Shown here in pieces: positions 16,511 to 25,117 of a stretch of DNA of 57,407 nt. This DNA comes from Neisseriaceae bacterium (lineage in GTDB: Bacteria > Pseudomonadota > Gammaproteobacteria > Burkholderiales > UBA11063), in the NCBI GenBank assembly GCA_947446595.1, contig CANFGS010000011.1:1-57407 (forward strand), read 5' to 3'. The notes under the pieces were generated by a model that was not told the DNA's origin, made no database searches, and saw only the letters and a program-made list of their open reading frames with translations. Within the stretch, counting starts at the first letter, position 1. Each line of letters opens with the position of its first letter. The translations under genes were made by a program, and so were the position numbers.

Positions 16511-16582
16511 ATGATGAAAAAATATTTGGCGAGTGTAGTTTCTGCATTATTTATTAGTGAGTTAAATGCCGATTTGAATTAA
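16511..16582 (+). pseudogene. signal-peptide fragment of an exported protein, truncated at the direct repeat
   Basis: The frame reads MMKKYLASVVSALFIS, which is a typical signal-peptide start, and then runs directly into ELNADLN-stop, the duplicated C-terminal codons of ptsI. A TATAAT stands at 16505-16510, directly against the ATG. The most economical reading is that the 5' end of an exported-protein gene was cut by the event that created the right repeat. It could instead be a random short ORF. Confidence 0.45.
16559..16582 (+). repeat. 24-bp direct repeat, right copy
   Basis: Matches 15929-15952 at 23 of 24 positions and in the same reading phase (ELNADLN-stop). On the minus strand its bases encode the last residues and stop of the FUSC-type protein at 16562-17563, so two convergent genes now meet at this copy. 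Confidence 0.85.
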
Positions 16583-17563
16583 GCTTTTGTCTAATTCATT
16601 GGTTTCATTTATAATCCTATTTACTGTTGCATATATAAAGATTAACTCGTGATCTATTTGTTGTTCTGAATACTCCAAAAATGGTAAACCTATTTTTAGA
16701 TTATCTATCTTATCAAGTCTGCTACGTATTTTTGCTAGTTCCTCCGCTAATTTATTTAATGAAGTAGTTAGTATTTTATCATTTAGTATATCATTATTGT
16801 TTAGATCTTGAAAAATAGCATTTAATAAGCGACTGATTCTACGTATATGTAAAAATATACTAGGATAATCAATTTTTGATCTGCTTTCATAGCGAATTTC
16901 ATCGACCAAGCGGTTAAACTTTGTGATATCGGCAGTTATTTCACTTTCAATTTTTAAAATTCGCTCTCCAATTTCAGGTATTGAATAATTTTTATTAGTA
17001 AAAATTTTTATTGTGGTTTCAATTTTTTCTAAAGAGCTACTTATATGTTTAATAATGTTTTTCTTTGCGAAGTTTGGATAAAAAAGTATCATAGTAGATA
17101 CCGCAATTACAGTACCTATTAGTATAGATATCACTCTATCCATTGCTATTTTTATTCCGTCTGTATTGCCAAGGTCAGTCGATAACACAATTACAATGGT
17201 TATAGAACCAATTACTCCAATATAAGAATATTTAGTGTCCATAAAAGAATAGCCAAATATAAAAGTACATATTAAAATGGTAATATCATTTGTAATTTGA
17301 TTATTATGAAAGATTACTAATACTAGTAGTCCAATAGTAGCTCCAGCAATTGTAGCACTAAACCGTAGAAACCCACGTAAAACTGCACCACCTATTGTAG
17401 ATTGGTCAAATATAACTACTATCGAAGTTATAAATATCCATAATGGGTGATCAATATGTAAAATTTCAGCAATAGCATAGCCAGTTATCATAGCTAGAAG
17501 AATTCGACTACTTCTGATTAGGCGAGACTGATTTAATCTTATATATTTATTAATTAACACCAA
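16562..17563 (-). CDS. FUSC/aromatic-acid-exporter-like membrane protein
   Basis: The N-terminal 165 residues contain about six membrane helices with the pattern of FUSC/ArAE proteins (HPLWIFITSIVVIFDQSTIGGAV, GFLRFSATIAGATIG). The C-terminal 160 residues are a soluble helical domain. Family members export aromatic acids or stress metabolites; substrate here is unknown. It has no ATG near its beginning: TTG 17563 or GTG 17560 are the likely starts, overlapping the end of the GyrI-like gene, so translation is probably coupled. Its stop codon lies in the right copy of the 24-bp repeat, so the exact C terminus may have been created by that rearrangement. Confidence 0.75.
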   Translation of the reverse strand: MVLINKYIRLNQSRLIRSSRILLAMITGYAIAEILHIDHPLWIFITSIVVIFDQSTIGGAVLRGFLRFSATIAGATIGLLVLVIFHNNQITNDITILICTFIFGYSFMDTKYSYIGVIGSITIVIVLSTDLGNTDGIKIAMDRVISILIGTVIAVSTMILFYPNFAKKNIIKHISSSLEKIETTIKIFTNKNYSIPEIGERILKIESEITADITKFNRLVDEIRYESRSKIDYPSIFLHIRRISRLLNAIFQDLNNNDILNDKILTTSLNKLAEELAKIRSRLDKIDNLKIGLPFLEYSEQQIDHELIFIYATVNRIINETNELDKSLIQIGI

Positions 17564-18011
17564 TTAATACTTCTACTTCGGCATCTAGAAAATTTTTAGC
17601 TTTTTCGCCGTAAACTTCAAAGTCTGCATCATACTTACGGTCAAGATTAAGGCTAATTATATATATCCATTTGTCATATATAATACCATCAAGTAAATTT
17701 CCTTTGGCAATAACCTTTTTATATACTCCGCCTTTAAAACTTCTGGCTATTAAACCATGTGGAATTGAATCAAGTTTAGTTACCCTGCATCCAATAAATG
17801 CTGTATATGGCTTTGTAAAATCACCTTCATAGTCAGTATATACTGCATAGATTGTATTATCAACTTTGTCACTAATTTTTTCCTCGATATTTTCTGAAAT
17901 AAATTTACTCCATAAACCCTGCATATCCAGAGTTAATTGAGAAATTCCATTAGTATTGGTTCTTATTTGAATCCCAATTAAGTTAAATGGGCTTATATCA
18001 ATATGTTCCAA
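17550..18011 (-). CDS. GyrI-like / AraC effector-binding-domain protein
   Basis: A 153-residue single-domain protein resembling the stand-alone effector-binding proteins of the GyrI-like fold (YdeE type). Supporting features are the LWSKFISENI helix, YAVYTDYEGDFTKPYTAFIGC, and IPHGLIARSFKGGVYKKVIAKG, followed by a late WIYIISLNLDRKYDADFEVY-like segment. It has no DNA-binding domain, so it probably binds a small hydrophobic ligand. It is translated just ahead of the FUSC-type gene and overlaps it, which suggests that both act on the same compound; this is inference from context. Confidence 0.75.
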   Translation of the reverse strand: MEHIDISPFNLIGIQIRTNTNGISQLTLDMQGLWSKFISENIEEKISDKVDNTIYAVYTDYEGDFTKPYTAFIGCRVTKLDSIPHGLIARSFKGGVYKKVIAKGNLLDGIIYDKWIYIISLNLDRKYDADFEVYGEKAKNFLDAEVEVLIGVN

Positions 18012-18055
18012 AGTTCTCTCCTTAAAAATTAATTATTGGGTTATCCGTCATGGAT

Positions 18056-18865
18056 TTATTTTTGGCAATTAGGGCAGTAAAAGCTATTCCGTTGACCTAG
18101 TCTTTTTTCTAAAATTAGTGTACCACATTCGTCACAAGCTTTACCAGATTTAGCATAAACCTTATGAACGTTTTGAAAATATCCCAAACCACCATCAGCA
18201 GTTTGATAATCACGAAGTGTGCTACCTCCAAGTGTAATGGCATCTTTGAGTATCTTCCTAATCGATTTTACCAGTAGTTGTGCTTCATCAGAAGTTATGC
18301 TATTTCCATCTCTAAGTGGTGATATTTTAGCAAGAAATAATGATTCACAGGCATAAATATTTCCGACGCCAACAACTATATGATTATCCATGATTAGTTT
18401 TTTAATTGCACTTTTTTTATTTTGGAGTTTATCTATCAAATATTTAGAGGTAAAATCTTTTTCTAGTGGTTCTGGTCCTAGTTTTTTAAGTAGGGTACTA
18501 TTTGATGGATTGTCAGTATAAACAATGAGTCCAAAACGCCTAGGATCATTATAACGTAAGATTTGATTATTAAATACTATATCAAAATGATCATGTTTTT
18601 TAACTGGAGTGCTTTTATCATTTAATAAAGTTAGTCGTCCTGACATCCCTAAGTGAATTATAATAAATCCATTGGTTAATTCGAGTAATAAGTATTTCGC
18701 ACGTCTTTTGATACTAATGATTATTTTATTTACAATATCGTTTTTTAGTGTGGGGCTTATTTTATAACGTAGGCTGTCATTTCTAATGATTAAATCATTT
18801 ATCTTATTGCCAACTAGGTTACTTATCCCACGTTTTATGGTCTCTATTTCTGGTAATTCAGGCAT
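18056..18865 (-). CDS. mutM: formamidopyrimidine-DNA glycosylase
   Basis: This base-excision enzyme removes 8-oxoguanine and formamidopyrimidines and nicks the backbone. The catalytic N terminus PELPEIETIKRGI is exact, with Pro2 and Glu3. The H2TH region includes VVGVGNIYACESLFLAKISP (about 168-187). The zinc finger CDECGTLI and FYCPNC closes the protein (about 245-267). At 269 aa the length is standard. It is divergent from the TPR-lolB pair, an arrangement usual in betaproteobacteria. Confidence 0.97.
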   Translation of the reverse strand: MPELPEIETIKRGISNLVGNKINDLIIRNDSLRYKISPTLKNDIVNKIIISIKRRAKYLLLELTNGFIIIHLGMSGRLTLLNDKSTPVKKHDHFDIVFNNQILRYNDPRRFGLIVYTDNPSNSTLLKKLGPEPLEKDFTSKYLIDKLQNKKSAIKKLIMDNHIVVGVGNIYACESLFLAKISPLRDGNSITSDEAQLLVKSIRKILKDAITLGGSTLRDYQTADGGLGYFQNVHKVYAKSGKACDECGTLILEKRLGQRNSFYCPNCQK

Positions 18866-19018
18866 ATCTTATTTTTATTCCTTGGTACATCATTATAAAA
18901 AATGGTAGAATGTATAGCTAAAAAATAATTATTCATATTAATTATAAAGTATGATTATACCATATGCATAATTTCAATTTAGCAATCTTAGACTTAATAT
19001 TTTGGGGTTTGTAAATTA

Positions 19019-20830
19019 ATGAAACAAAAATTACTTATACTATCTTTGAGTGCGTTTATTTTGGGTTGTACGAGTTCTTCGGTACCAGTTTATAATAGAT
19101 CTGAATTCAAAACTGAAAACTATCAAAAAAATGTAGATAATGCATTAAGTGGTACAAATTTATTGAGTGATTTTGAACAATCTAAAACAGCAAGCAAACA
19201 AATTTCTCCAGAAGATATTTCAAATTTAGTTCAAGGCGACTTATACTATAATCAGGGTGATTATGTAAAAGCTTTTCCATTTTATAATCAAATGTCATTA
19301 AAGTATAAAGACCCAAGGGTAATTTACAAAGCTATTATATGTTTGGGCCATCTAAATAGTACACCTGAACAAATCAAAATCTTGAATGATTTAGTGCAGC
19401 TATTTATTCAAGCGGCGCCAAATTCTAAATTAGCAAAGTTATTTCAAATCAAAATAGCTCTTAACAATAATAATATTAATTTGGCCAAGCAAAATGTAGA
19501 TGAATTAATCAAAAAAAATCCCAATAACACCCGAGAGATTTTATTATTTATTAGTTCAATTATCAGTGTTGATATAAGTAATTATTCTAGTTTAGATGAT
19601 TTTGCACTTTATATAGAAAATAATTATGGTAGTTATCCAGAAGCACATTTGGTAGCGATTCTATCTTATTCAGTTACCAATAATGAGGATTTATTATCCC
19701 AACAGATAAATTATATTAATAAAAATTACAAGGAATGGTCAATACCGTTATATTGGAGCTTGGATGTTTTGGTACGCCAAAAACATATTGATACTTTAAT
19801 TAAAATTTTAGAACCGATAGTTGTTGTATCTAATCCTGATAGAACACTTCAAAGTGTTTATGTTGCTGCATTATTAAATTCTTCACAAAATAATAAAGCA
19901 AAAAATTATTTGAATTCGCAATTAAATGGTCAAAGACGTAATGATGCATTACTTGATTTAGGTATTTTATACTCAAAAAATAATGACTATAGCAATGCGC
20001 TAAGTTATTTTAATCAAGTAACTGAGAGTGAGCCGCAGTTATTGACAGTTTTAGCCCTAGTAAAAGGCTCGATTTATGATTATCAAGGTAATGCAAATCT
20101 AGCTATCGAACAGTATAAGCAGGTACAAATTGGTTCATTAGTAGCAATTAGCCAAATTATGTTGCTAAATGCTTATCTAACGCTTGGGGATTATCAACAA
20201 ATTAATGCAATTTTAGATAAGTATGCTATAGAAAATAAACTTAATGATGTAAAAACTATTTTATTAAAATCTAGTTATTATTTTGGTGAAGGTAAATATA
20301 GTATAGCCTATGAAATGCTTAAGAGTAAATTTTCTCTATATCAACAAAATTCAGAATACTTGTATCAATATGCTGCAGTATCAGGTACAATGGGTTACAC
20401 TAAAGATGCAATTAAGCTCTATAACAAATTTATCAAACAAAATCCAGAAGAGGCCGCAGGTTATAATGATTTAGCATATATTTATGCCAAAGATACCAAA
20501 GACTACAAATTAGCCAAGAAATATGCCCTAAAAGCATATGAAATGACGCCAGGAAACCCTAATGTGCTTGATACGCTTGGATTTGTATACTATAAACTAG
20601 GTGATTATAATAAAGCTCTTCCATATATTAAGACTAGCTATGAGTTTAACCATGACCCAGAGAGCGGCAAACATCTAATCGCAGTGTATGAGGCTATGAA
20701 TCGCCATGATCTAGCAAGTCAGATTATTATCTTAGACAAAGCTAATATACAAAAGAAACTAAAAGAGCAGCTTATCGGGCGTGCGGTAACTTTAGTTAGT
20801 GATATTCAGTTCGGGGTCCAAGTTAAGTAG
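19019..20830 (+). CDS. TPR-repeat outer-membrane lipoprotein
   Basis: The start is a lipoprotein signal peptide with the lipobox LGC at about residues 15-17 (FILGCTSS). The rest of the 603 aa is mostly helical, with TPR-like repeats. Those near the C terminus are clearest, for example EEAAGYNDLAYIYAK and NPNVLDTLGFVYYKLGDY at about 483-530. Proteins of this type stand upstream of lolB in betaproteobacteria and are presumed to take part in envelope assembly; none has a clear enzymatic role. The stop is one base from the lolB ATG. Confidence 0.85.
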   Translation: MKQKLLILSLSAFILGCTSSSVPVYNRSEFKTENYQKNVDNALSGTNLLSDFEQSKTASKQISPEDISNLVQGDLYYNQGDYVKAFPFYNQMSLKYKDPRVIYKAIICLGHLNSTPEQIKILNDLVQLFIQAAPNSKLAKLFQIKIALNNNNINLAKQNVDELIKKNPNNTREILLFISSIISVDISNYSSLDDFALYIENNYGSYPEAHLVAILSYSVTNNEDLLSQQINYINKNYKEWSIPLYWSLDVLVRQKHIDTLIKILEPIVVVSNPDRTLQSVYVAALLNSSQNNKAKNYLNSQLNGQRRNDALLDLGILYSKNNDYSNALSYFNQVTESEPQLLTVLALVKGSIYDYQGNANLAIEQYKQVQIGSLVAISQIMLLNAYLTLGDYQQINAILDKYAIENKLNDVKTILLKSSYYFGEGKYSIAYEMLKSKFSLYQQNSEYLYQYAAVSGTMGYTKDAIKLYNKFIKQNPEEAAGYNDLAYIYAKDTKDYKLAKKYALKAYEMTPGNPNVLDTLGFVYYKLGDYNKALPYIKTSYEFNHDPESGKHLIAVYEAMNRHDLASQIIILDKANIQKKLKEQLIGRAVTLVSDIQFGVQVK

Positions 20831-20831
20831 T

Positions 20832-21377
20832 ATGAAGTTTATTTTAAAATTATTACCGCTTTTACTAATATTAGTAGGGTGTGCAAGTTTTTATGATGCT
20901 ACACCAGAAAAACAAGTTGTTATTTATAAAAAACCAGTAGCTATTGAAAGTGGTTTTAATATATCTGGGCGTTTTATAATAAAACAACCGAATAAGAATA
21001 ATTATGGTAATTTCACTTGGAATAAAACTAATGAATCTGAAATATTGGGTTTTAATTCCCCTATAGGACAAACAGTTGCAGAAATAATTATAGAAAGTGG
21101 TATTGCAACACTATACACTAGAAATGAATCATATACGGCTGAGAGTTTTAATGAAGTCATGCAAAAACAACTTGGTTTTGTATTACCTATTAGCTATCTA
21201 CACTATTGGATACAGGGTACACCTTTACCAAATGAGTCTATAGATGCACAATTAACAGATGGATTTGTTCAATTAGGTTGGAATATCGAGTATTTACAGT
21301 GGATAGATACTACTCACCCCGAGATAGTACAATGCACAAAAGATGACTTAGTAATAAAGCTTTTAATTCAGTGGTGA
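20832..21377 (+). CDS. lolB: outer-membrane lipoprotein insertion protein LolB
   Basis: LolB receives lipoproteins from LolA and places them in the outer membrane. The lipobox is LVGCAS (about 13-18). The body has the LolB pattern: FNISGRFIIKQPNKNNYGNF with few charges, then WNKTNESEILGFNSPIGQTVAEI and LPISYLHYWIQGTPLP. At 181 aa it is slightly short. The start ATG 20832 directly follows the TPR gene stop; the longer frame from 20799 lies inside that gene. In related genomes ispE usually comes next, but here hemN follows after 7 bp. Confidence 0.85.
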   Translation: MKFILKLLPLLLILVGCASFYDATPEKQVVIYKKPVAIESGFNISGRFIIKQPNKNNYGNFTWNKTNESEILGFNSPIGQTVAEIIIESGIATLYTRNESYTAESFNEVMQKQLGFVLPISYLHYWIQGTPLPNESIDAQLTDGFVQLGWNIEYLQWIDTTHPEIVQCTKDDLVIKLLIQW

Positions 21378-21384
21378 GGGAATA

Positions 21385-22767
21385 ATGACAATAAAATTTG
21401 ATCGTGAACTAATTGAGAGATGCCAGACCAACGCTCCGCGCTATACCTCATATCCTACCGCCGATAGGTTTAGTTTTGATTTTAACAAAGATACACAAGA
21501 AGCTCAATTAAAAAAATTATTTAGTAGAAACTCTGATGAGCCAATATCTTTATATATACATATTCCATTTTGTAATACTTTGTGTTTATATTGTGCGTGT
21601 AATAAGATTATTACTAATGATAGAAAAAATATCGCTCGTTATATCACATATTTAGAAAAAGAAATAGAGCTTTATGCCTCATATATAAAAAAACGTCTTA
21701 ATGTAGTTCAGCTACATTTTGGTGGAGGTTCACCATCATGGATGAGTGTTGATGAAGTTGCTTCAATTATGAACATAGTTAATCGTTATTTTAATCTAGA
21801 AAATGCAGAAGAAGTATCCATGGAGATTGATCCACGGCATACTACAGCAGAGTTTATTTATGGACTTCGTGATAATGGTTTTAATCGCATATCAATTGGG
21901 CTACAGGATTTGGATAAGAAGGTACAAAAACTAGTTAATAGAGTACAAACATTTGAAGAAAGTCGAGCTGTCCTTGAAGCTGCTAAACAATGTGGGTTTG
22001 GGTCCACTAACGTAGATTTAATATATGGTTTACCATTACAGACGCTCTCTGGATTTGAAGATACAATTGATAGGGTAATTGAATTATCCCCTGAAAGAAT
22101 AGCCTTATTTAATTATGCTCATATACCAAGTGTATTTATGCCGCAAACTCGTATTTTAGAGAGTGATTTACCTACTCCAAGCGTTAAATTAGACACTTTA
22201 GCAATGAGTGTTGAGAAGCTATCAGCTGCTGGGTATGTTTTTATTGGAATGGATCATTTCGCAAGACCCGAAGATAGTCTTGCTATTGCACTTAAAAATG
22301 GCACTATGCAACGAAATTTTCAGGGGTATTCAACCTTTGCTGACACTAATATGCTATCTTTTGGGGTGTCATCAATTGGATTTTTGGGTGATAGTTATTA
22401 TCAAAATACCAAAGACTTAGATAGCTACTATAGTTCACTTGATAATGGTGTTTTACCAATACAGCGTGGTGTTGTACTAACTAATGATGATTTATTAAGA
22501 AAATATATCATTGGTGAAGTAATGTGCCAGTTTAGCCTTAATTATAGTAAGATTTCTAAGACGTTTAGTCTAGATTTTAGTGAATATTTTGCAACTGAGA
22601 TTATTGATTTGCATGGATTGAGTGACTTAGGCTTAATTGAAATAACAGATTTTGGCTTTGTTGTTAAAGAAGCTGGCAGGTTTCTAATTCGCAATATCGC
22701 AGTCGTGTTTGATAAGTACTATCGAGAGAGTAGAGCGATTAATAAACGTTATTCAAAAGTAATTTAG
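21385..22767 (+). CDS. hemN: oxygen-independent coproporphyrinogen III oxidase
   Basis: This radical-SAM enzyme decarboxylates coproporphyrinogen III in haem synthesis without oxygen. The cluster motif is CNTLCLYCACNK (about 59-70), with the CxxxCxxC cysteines and the extra Cys of HemN. PRYTSYPTADRF near the N terminus, LHFGGGSPSWMS and the late MDHFARPEDSLA are typical of HemN rather than HemW. At 460 aa it matches E. coli HemN. GAGGGAAT upstream is the ribosome site. A palindromic repeat follows the stop. Confidence 0.96.
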   Translation: MTIKFDRELIERCQTNAPRYTSYPTADRFSFDFNKDTQEAQLKKLFSRNSDEPISLYIHIPFCNTLCLYCACNKIITNDRKNIARYITYLEKEIELYASYIKKRLNVVQLHFGGGSPSWMSVDEVASIMNIVNRYFNLENAEEVSMEIDPRHTTAEFIYGLRDNGFNRISIGLQDLDKKVQKLVNRVQTFEESRAVLEAAKQCGFGSTNVDLIYGLPLQTLSGFEDTIDRVIELSPERIALFNYAHIPSVFMPQTRILESDLPTPSVKLDTLAMSVEKLSAAGYVFIGMDHFARPEDSLAIALKNGTMQRNFQGYSTFADTNMLSFGVSSIGFLGDSYYQNTKDLDSYYSSLDNGVLPIQRGVVLTNDDLLRKYIIGEVMCQFSLNYSKISKTFSLDFSEYFATEIIDLHGLSDLGLIEITDFGFVVKEAGRFLIRNIAVVFDKYYRESRAINKRYSKVI

Positions 22768-22768
22768 T

Positions 22769-22824
22769 AGGGCATGGACCCCAAACTCGATGTGAGCAGC
22801 AAAAGTTTTACGTTTGGGGTGACG
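22769..22824 (+). repeat. dispersed palindromic repeat, copy 4 (long form)
   Basis: AGGGCATGGACCCCAAAC at the left and GTTTGGGGTGACG at the right, with GAGCAGCAAAAG inside, nearly the same as the copy at 6668. It begins 1-2 bases after the hemN stop. Confidence 0.75.
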
Positions 22825-22860
22825 TTATAATAAGTCTATGGTAAAGGTTTAGGGTGACAA

Positions 22861-23349
22861 ATGAGTGCTATTATGCTACAGTGCACGCTGATATATGAAT
22901 TATTAGGAAAATTAAAAAATGTTAAAAAATTAATAGCTCTAAATGCTTTTGTAGTTACACTTGGTCTTGCTGGGTGTAATGTAGGTAGTAGCGTCAATCC
23001 AACAATTAGTGCCTCAGTTCCAACTAACACTAGTAATACATCTAGTTGTCCAACTTTGACTACTACTGGAGCTACTTGTACGATTTCAGTGGTCTATAAT
23101 ACTAATAAAGTAAGTGGCGTAAGCCTTGGCTACACTCCAAACCCGCTTCCTACTAGCGTAACTAGTAATGGTATGTTTTATAGTACATTTGGCCCTTGTC
23201 AGTCTGCTGTTGGTTCATCCTCTGGTAGTACAACATGCACCATAATTATTACTTATACTACTCCACCTGGTGGAGGTGGGACAAATTCTACTATAGCATT
23301 TACCTTAGGTAATGCTACATCAAACACGATTACTATTAAAGGAGATTAA
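22861..23349 (+). CDS. Ser/Thr/Asn-rich lipoprotein with an apparent A-tract frame switch
   Basis: The long frame begins at ATG 22861, but its first 20 residues are not signal-like. The signal peptide KKLIALNAFVVTLGLAGCN (lipobox LAGC) comes later in the same frame. A well-placed ATG at 22919, with TAGGAAA upstream, is one base out of phase and meets a stop after four codons. One extra A in the six-A run at 22924-22929 would make it read MLKKLIALNAFVVTLGLAGC and join the main frame. The mature part (about 120 aa) is rich in S, T, G and N with paired cysteines (SSCPTLTTTGATC, FGPCQSAVGSSSGSTTC), as in surface-exposed beta domains. The function is unknown. Confidence 0.7.
   Translation: MSAIMLQCTLIYELLGKLKNVKKLIALNAFVVTLGLAGCNVGSSVNPTISASVPTNTSNTSSCPTLTTTGATCTISVVYNTNKVSGVSLGYTPNPLPTSVTSNGMFYSTFGPCQSAVGSSSGSTTCTIIITYTTPPGGGGTNSTIAFTLGNATSNTITIKGD
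22924..22929 (+). repeat. A6 tract at the lipoprotein start, candidate slippage site
   Basis: Six consecutive A directly after the out-of-phase ATG-TTA. A change to seven would restore a standard lipoprotein signal peptide. A sequencing error at the homopolymer would look the same. Confidence 0.5.
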
Positions 23350-23392
23350 CACTTTTAATAGTGATTTAGAATTGCATAGATGCTATATCGAT

Positions 23393-23740
23393 TCATGCAA
23401 CAGCAGAATCAGATGGCAATAATTCATAATCTCTTTTTAAAATCTCTAGGGAATTAGCAAAAAGATGCAATGAAGCAACTGCTTCGTTTTCTTTATTTAT
23501 GCTCGCTTCAACTGTTGGATACCCTTCAATAAGAACTTTACTTCCTTTTTTGAGATATAATCTAACTATAACGGATAATCGTCCGTTACAGTTAATATGA
23601 ACACAGTCAGTTTTTGGATCATCTTTACTACCAACACGTACTACAACAGAAAACGTAGCATATTGATTGTAATTCTTGTCAGTATACCATTCAGGATCAT
23701 GGTCAAGATTGCCAGTTATTATCATTTTTTTCATATACAT
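23393..23740 (-). CDS. divergent single-stranded-DNA-binding (SSB-like) OB-fold protein
   Basis: The frame from ATG 23740 gives 115 residues. MIITGNLDHDPEWYT, YATFSVVV, and LYLKKGSKVLIEGYPTVEAS match the N-terminal strands and the 'KGSxVxVEG' strand of bacterial SSB. The C-terminal acidic tip (DDDIPF) is missing and the tail is short, so it is not a standard housekeeping SSB; such forms are common on phages, plasmids and among PriB-like proteins. ATG 23740 and 23734 both follow GAGAG; the longer frame to 23809 has no ribosome site. Convergent with the lipoprotein gene. Confidence 0.7.
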   Translation of the reverse strand: MYMKKMIITGNLDHDPEWYTDKNYNQYATFSVVVRVGSKDDPKTDCVHINCNGRLSVIVRLYLKKGSKVLIEGYPTVEASINKENEAVASLHLFANSLEILKRDYELLPSDSAVA

Positions 23741-24058
23741 CACTCTCTTTAAATTATTATTTAAATTCATCTTTTTGGTATTCATTTTACTATTTAACCA
23801 ATGTATCATTTAAGCATATATTACATAGTACTTAATACCCCTTAAAATAGTAGGCAAAAATCTCATAATTGAATTTATTAAATAATTGTATAATGTTAAT
23901 ATTTGGTTGTAAATTCTTAGTCCATATTTATTTTTAAGTATAGTAATATCTAAACGACTACGCAATACAAAGCTATTTAGTTTTTTGTGTTATTGATGCA
24001 TACAGCAAAGTAGTTTAGAAAGGCTGTATTAACTAAATTGAAAGGCATGATTTGACTT

Positions 24059-24907
24059 ATGAAATACAAATTTAAAACATTTAATGGTCCTTCTCTTATA
24101 AGATTGGTATTTCAATTTGGTAGTGTCATTACTTTTATTGCAACAGTTATTTATTGCCATATTAGTACAATACCTTACTCCGTATCGGTCTTCATGATTT
24201 TCTTTACCGCCTTAACTGTGGTAATTTCTTTTTTGTTTGCAAATCATACCACGTTACGTTATTTGTTTTCTACTTTTACTTTACTTATAGCTTGGCGTAT
24301 TGGAATCTTATACAATATTCCTGATTGGCTAACAATATTATTTGGAATTCTATTTTTAAGCAAAATTAGTTATTTTATTACCATAGCATATTTAGATATT
24401 ACAAGTACAAGGCCACTCGACAAATATTTACCAGCTCATTATATTTCTACTAATGAATGGCAGCTTTTGTTTGTTAGGTTATATGTTGGTTATGATCTTG
24501 TTCCACATTTCACTGAAAAATTATTTGCAGCTAATATTAGGCTTGGTGACGTAGATTCTTTTTCTCAGCTTGGGATATCTCATCCTTTATTTTTTGTGCT
24601 TGTGGCTGGTATTATTGAATTGTTGGGTTCTTTATCTTTAAGCTGTGGTATATTAACTAGGGCCGGTAGTGTTTTATTGTTTATTTATCTTGTTGTGACA
24701 GCGTTTTTGGGGCATCATTTTTCTGATGGTTTTATCTGGGCATCACCAGGTGGTGGTTGGGAATATCCTGTACTATGGTCTGTTTTGGTGTTAACATTTG
24801 CCTTTTTTGCACCGTACAAGTTTTCGGTAGATCAATTTTTACTAAATCATTATAATTTACCCCAATGGTTAGTCTATTTTATAGGTAAGAGAAGGAAAAC
24901 ATTTTAA
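24059..24907 (+). CDS. DoxX-like integral membrane protein
   Basis: A 282-residue protein with seven or eight predicted membrane helices. The C-terminal half has the DoxX pattern: RLYVGYDLVPHFTEKLF, then IIELLGSLSLSCGILTRAG and GWEYPVLWSVLVLTFAFF. The N-terminal 120 residues are extra membrane helices not usual in short DoxX proteins. DoxX-family roles are diverse (terminal oxidase subunit, thiosulfate:quinone oxidoreductase, redox stress), so no function is assigned. It stands alone with about 250 bp upstream and 328 bp downstream. Confidence 0.7.
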   Translation: MKYKFKTFNGPSLIRLVFQFGSVITFIATVIYCHISTIPYSVSVFMIFFTALTVVISFLFANHTTLRYLFSTFTLLIAWRIGILYNIPDWLTILFGILFLSKISYFITIAYLDITSTRPLDKYLPAHYISTNEWQLLFVRLYVGYDLVPHFTEKLFAANIRLGDVDSFSQLGISHPLFFVLVAGIIELLGSLSLSCGILTRAGSVLLFIYLVVTAFLGHHFSDGFIWASPGGGWEYPVLWSVLVLTFAFFAPYKFSVDQFLLNHYNLPQWLVYFIGKRRKTF

Positions 24908-25067
24908 ATCAAAAATATTGCTAGCAATAGATGTGAGCAAGTGAAATATCCTAGGTCTTTGTAATCCAGAATCTCTAGATATGGAGAATATTGATAAAGT
25001 GCAGAAGAGGATTTTAAAAATAACTCAAATGATTTTGTGATTTTAAATACCACTATAATAGTTAATT

Positions 25068-25117
25068 GGTGCGGAGAGGAGGTGTAATTAGCCTCCTTGC
25101 ACTAGCTATTCAAGCTA
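25068..25117. other. two adjacent hairpins in the 328-bp gap between the DoxX-like gene and pepN
   Basis: AGGAGG (25077-25082) pairs with CCTCCT (25092-25097), extended through an internal bulge by GTGC (25069-25072) and GCAC (25099-25102). TAGCT (25103-25107) pairs with AGCTA (25113-25117). No T-run follows, so neither is a plain terminator. The rest of the gap (24908-25235) shows no ORF I can support. This could be a 3'-UTR structure or a small RNA. Confidence 0.3.

Noticed and set aside
16562-16582. Chance origin of the 24-bp match to the ptsI end
   Set aside because: A 23 of 24 match within 630 bp in the same reading phase is far beyond chance even in AT-rich DNA.
17550-17563. Frameshift joining the GyrI-like and FUSC-type genes into one protein
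   Set aside because: Both are complete domains with their own family lengths and a coupled overlap is a simpler explanation.
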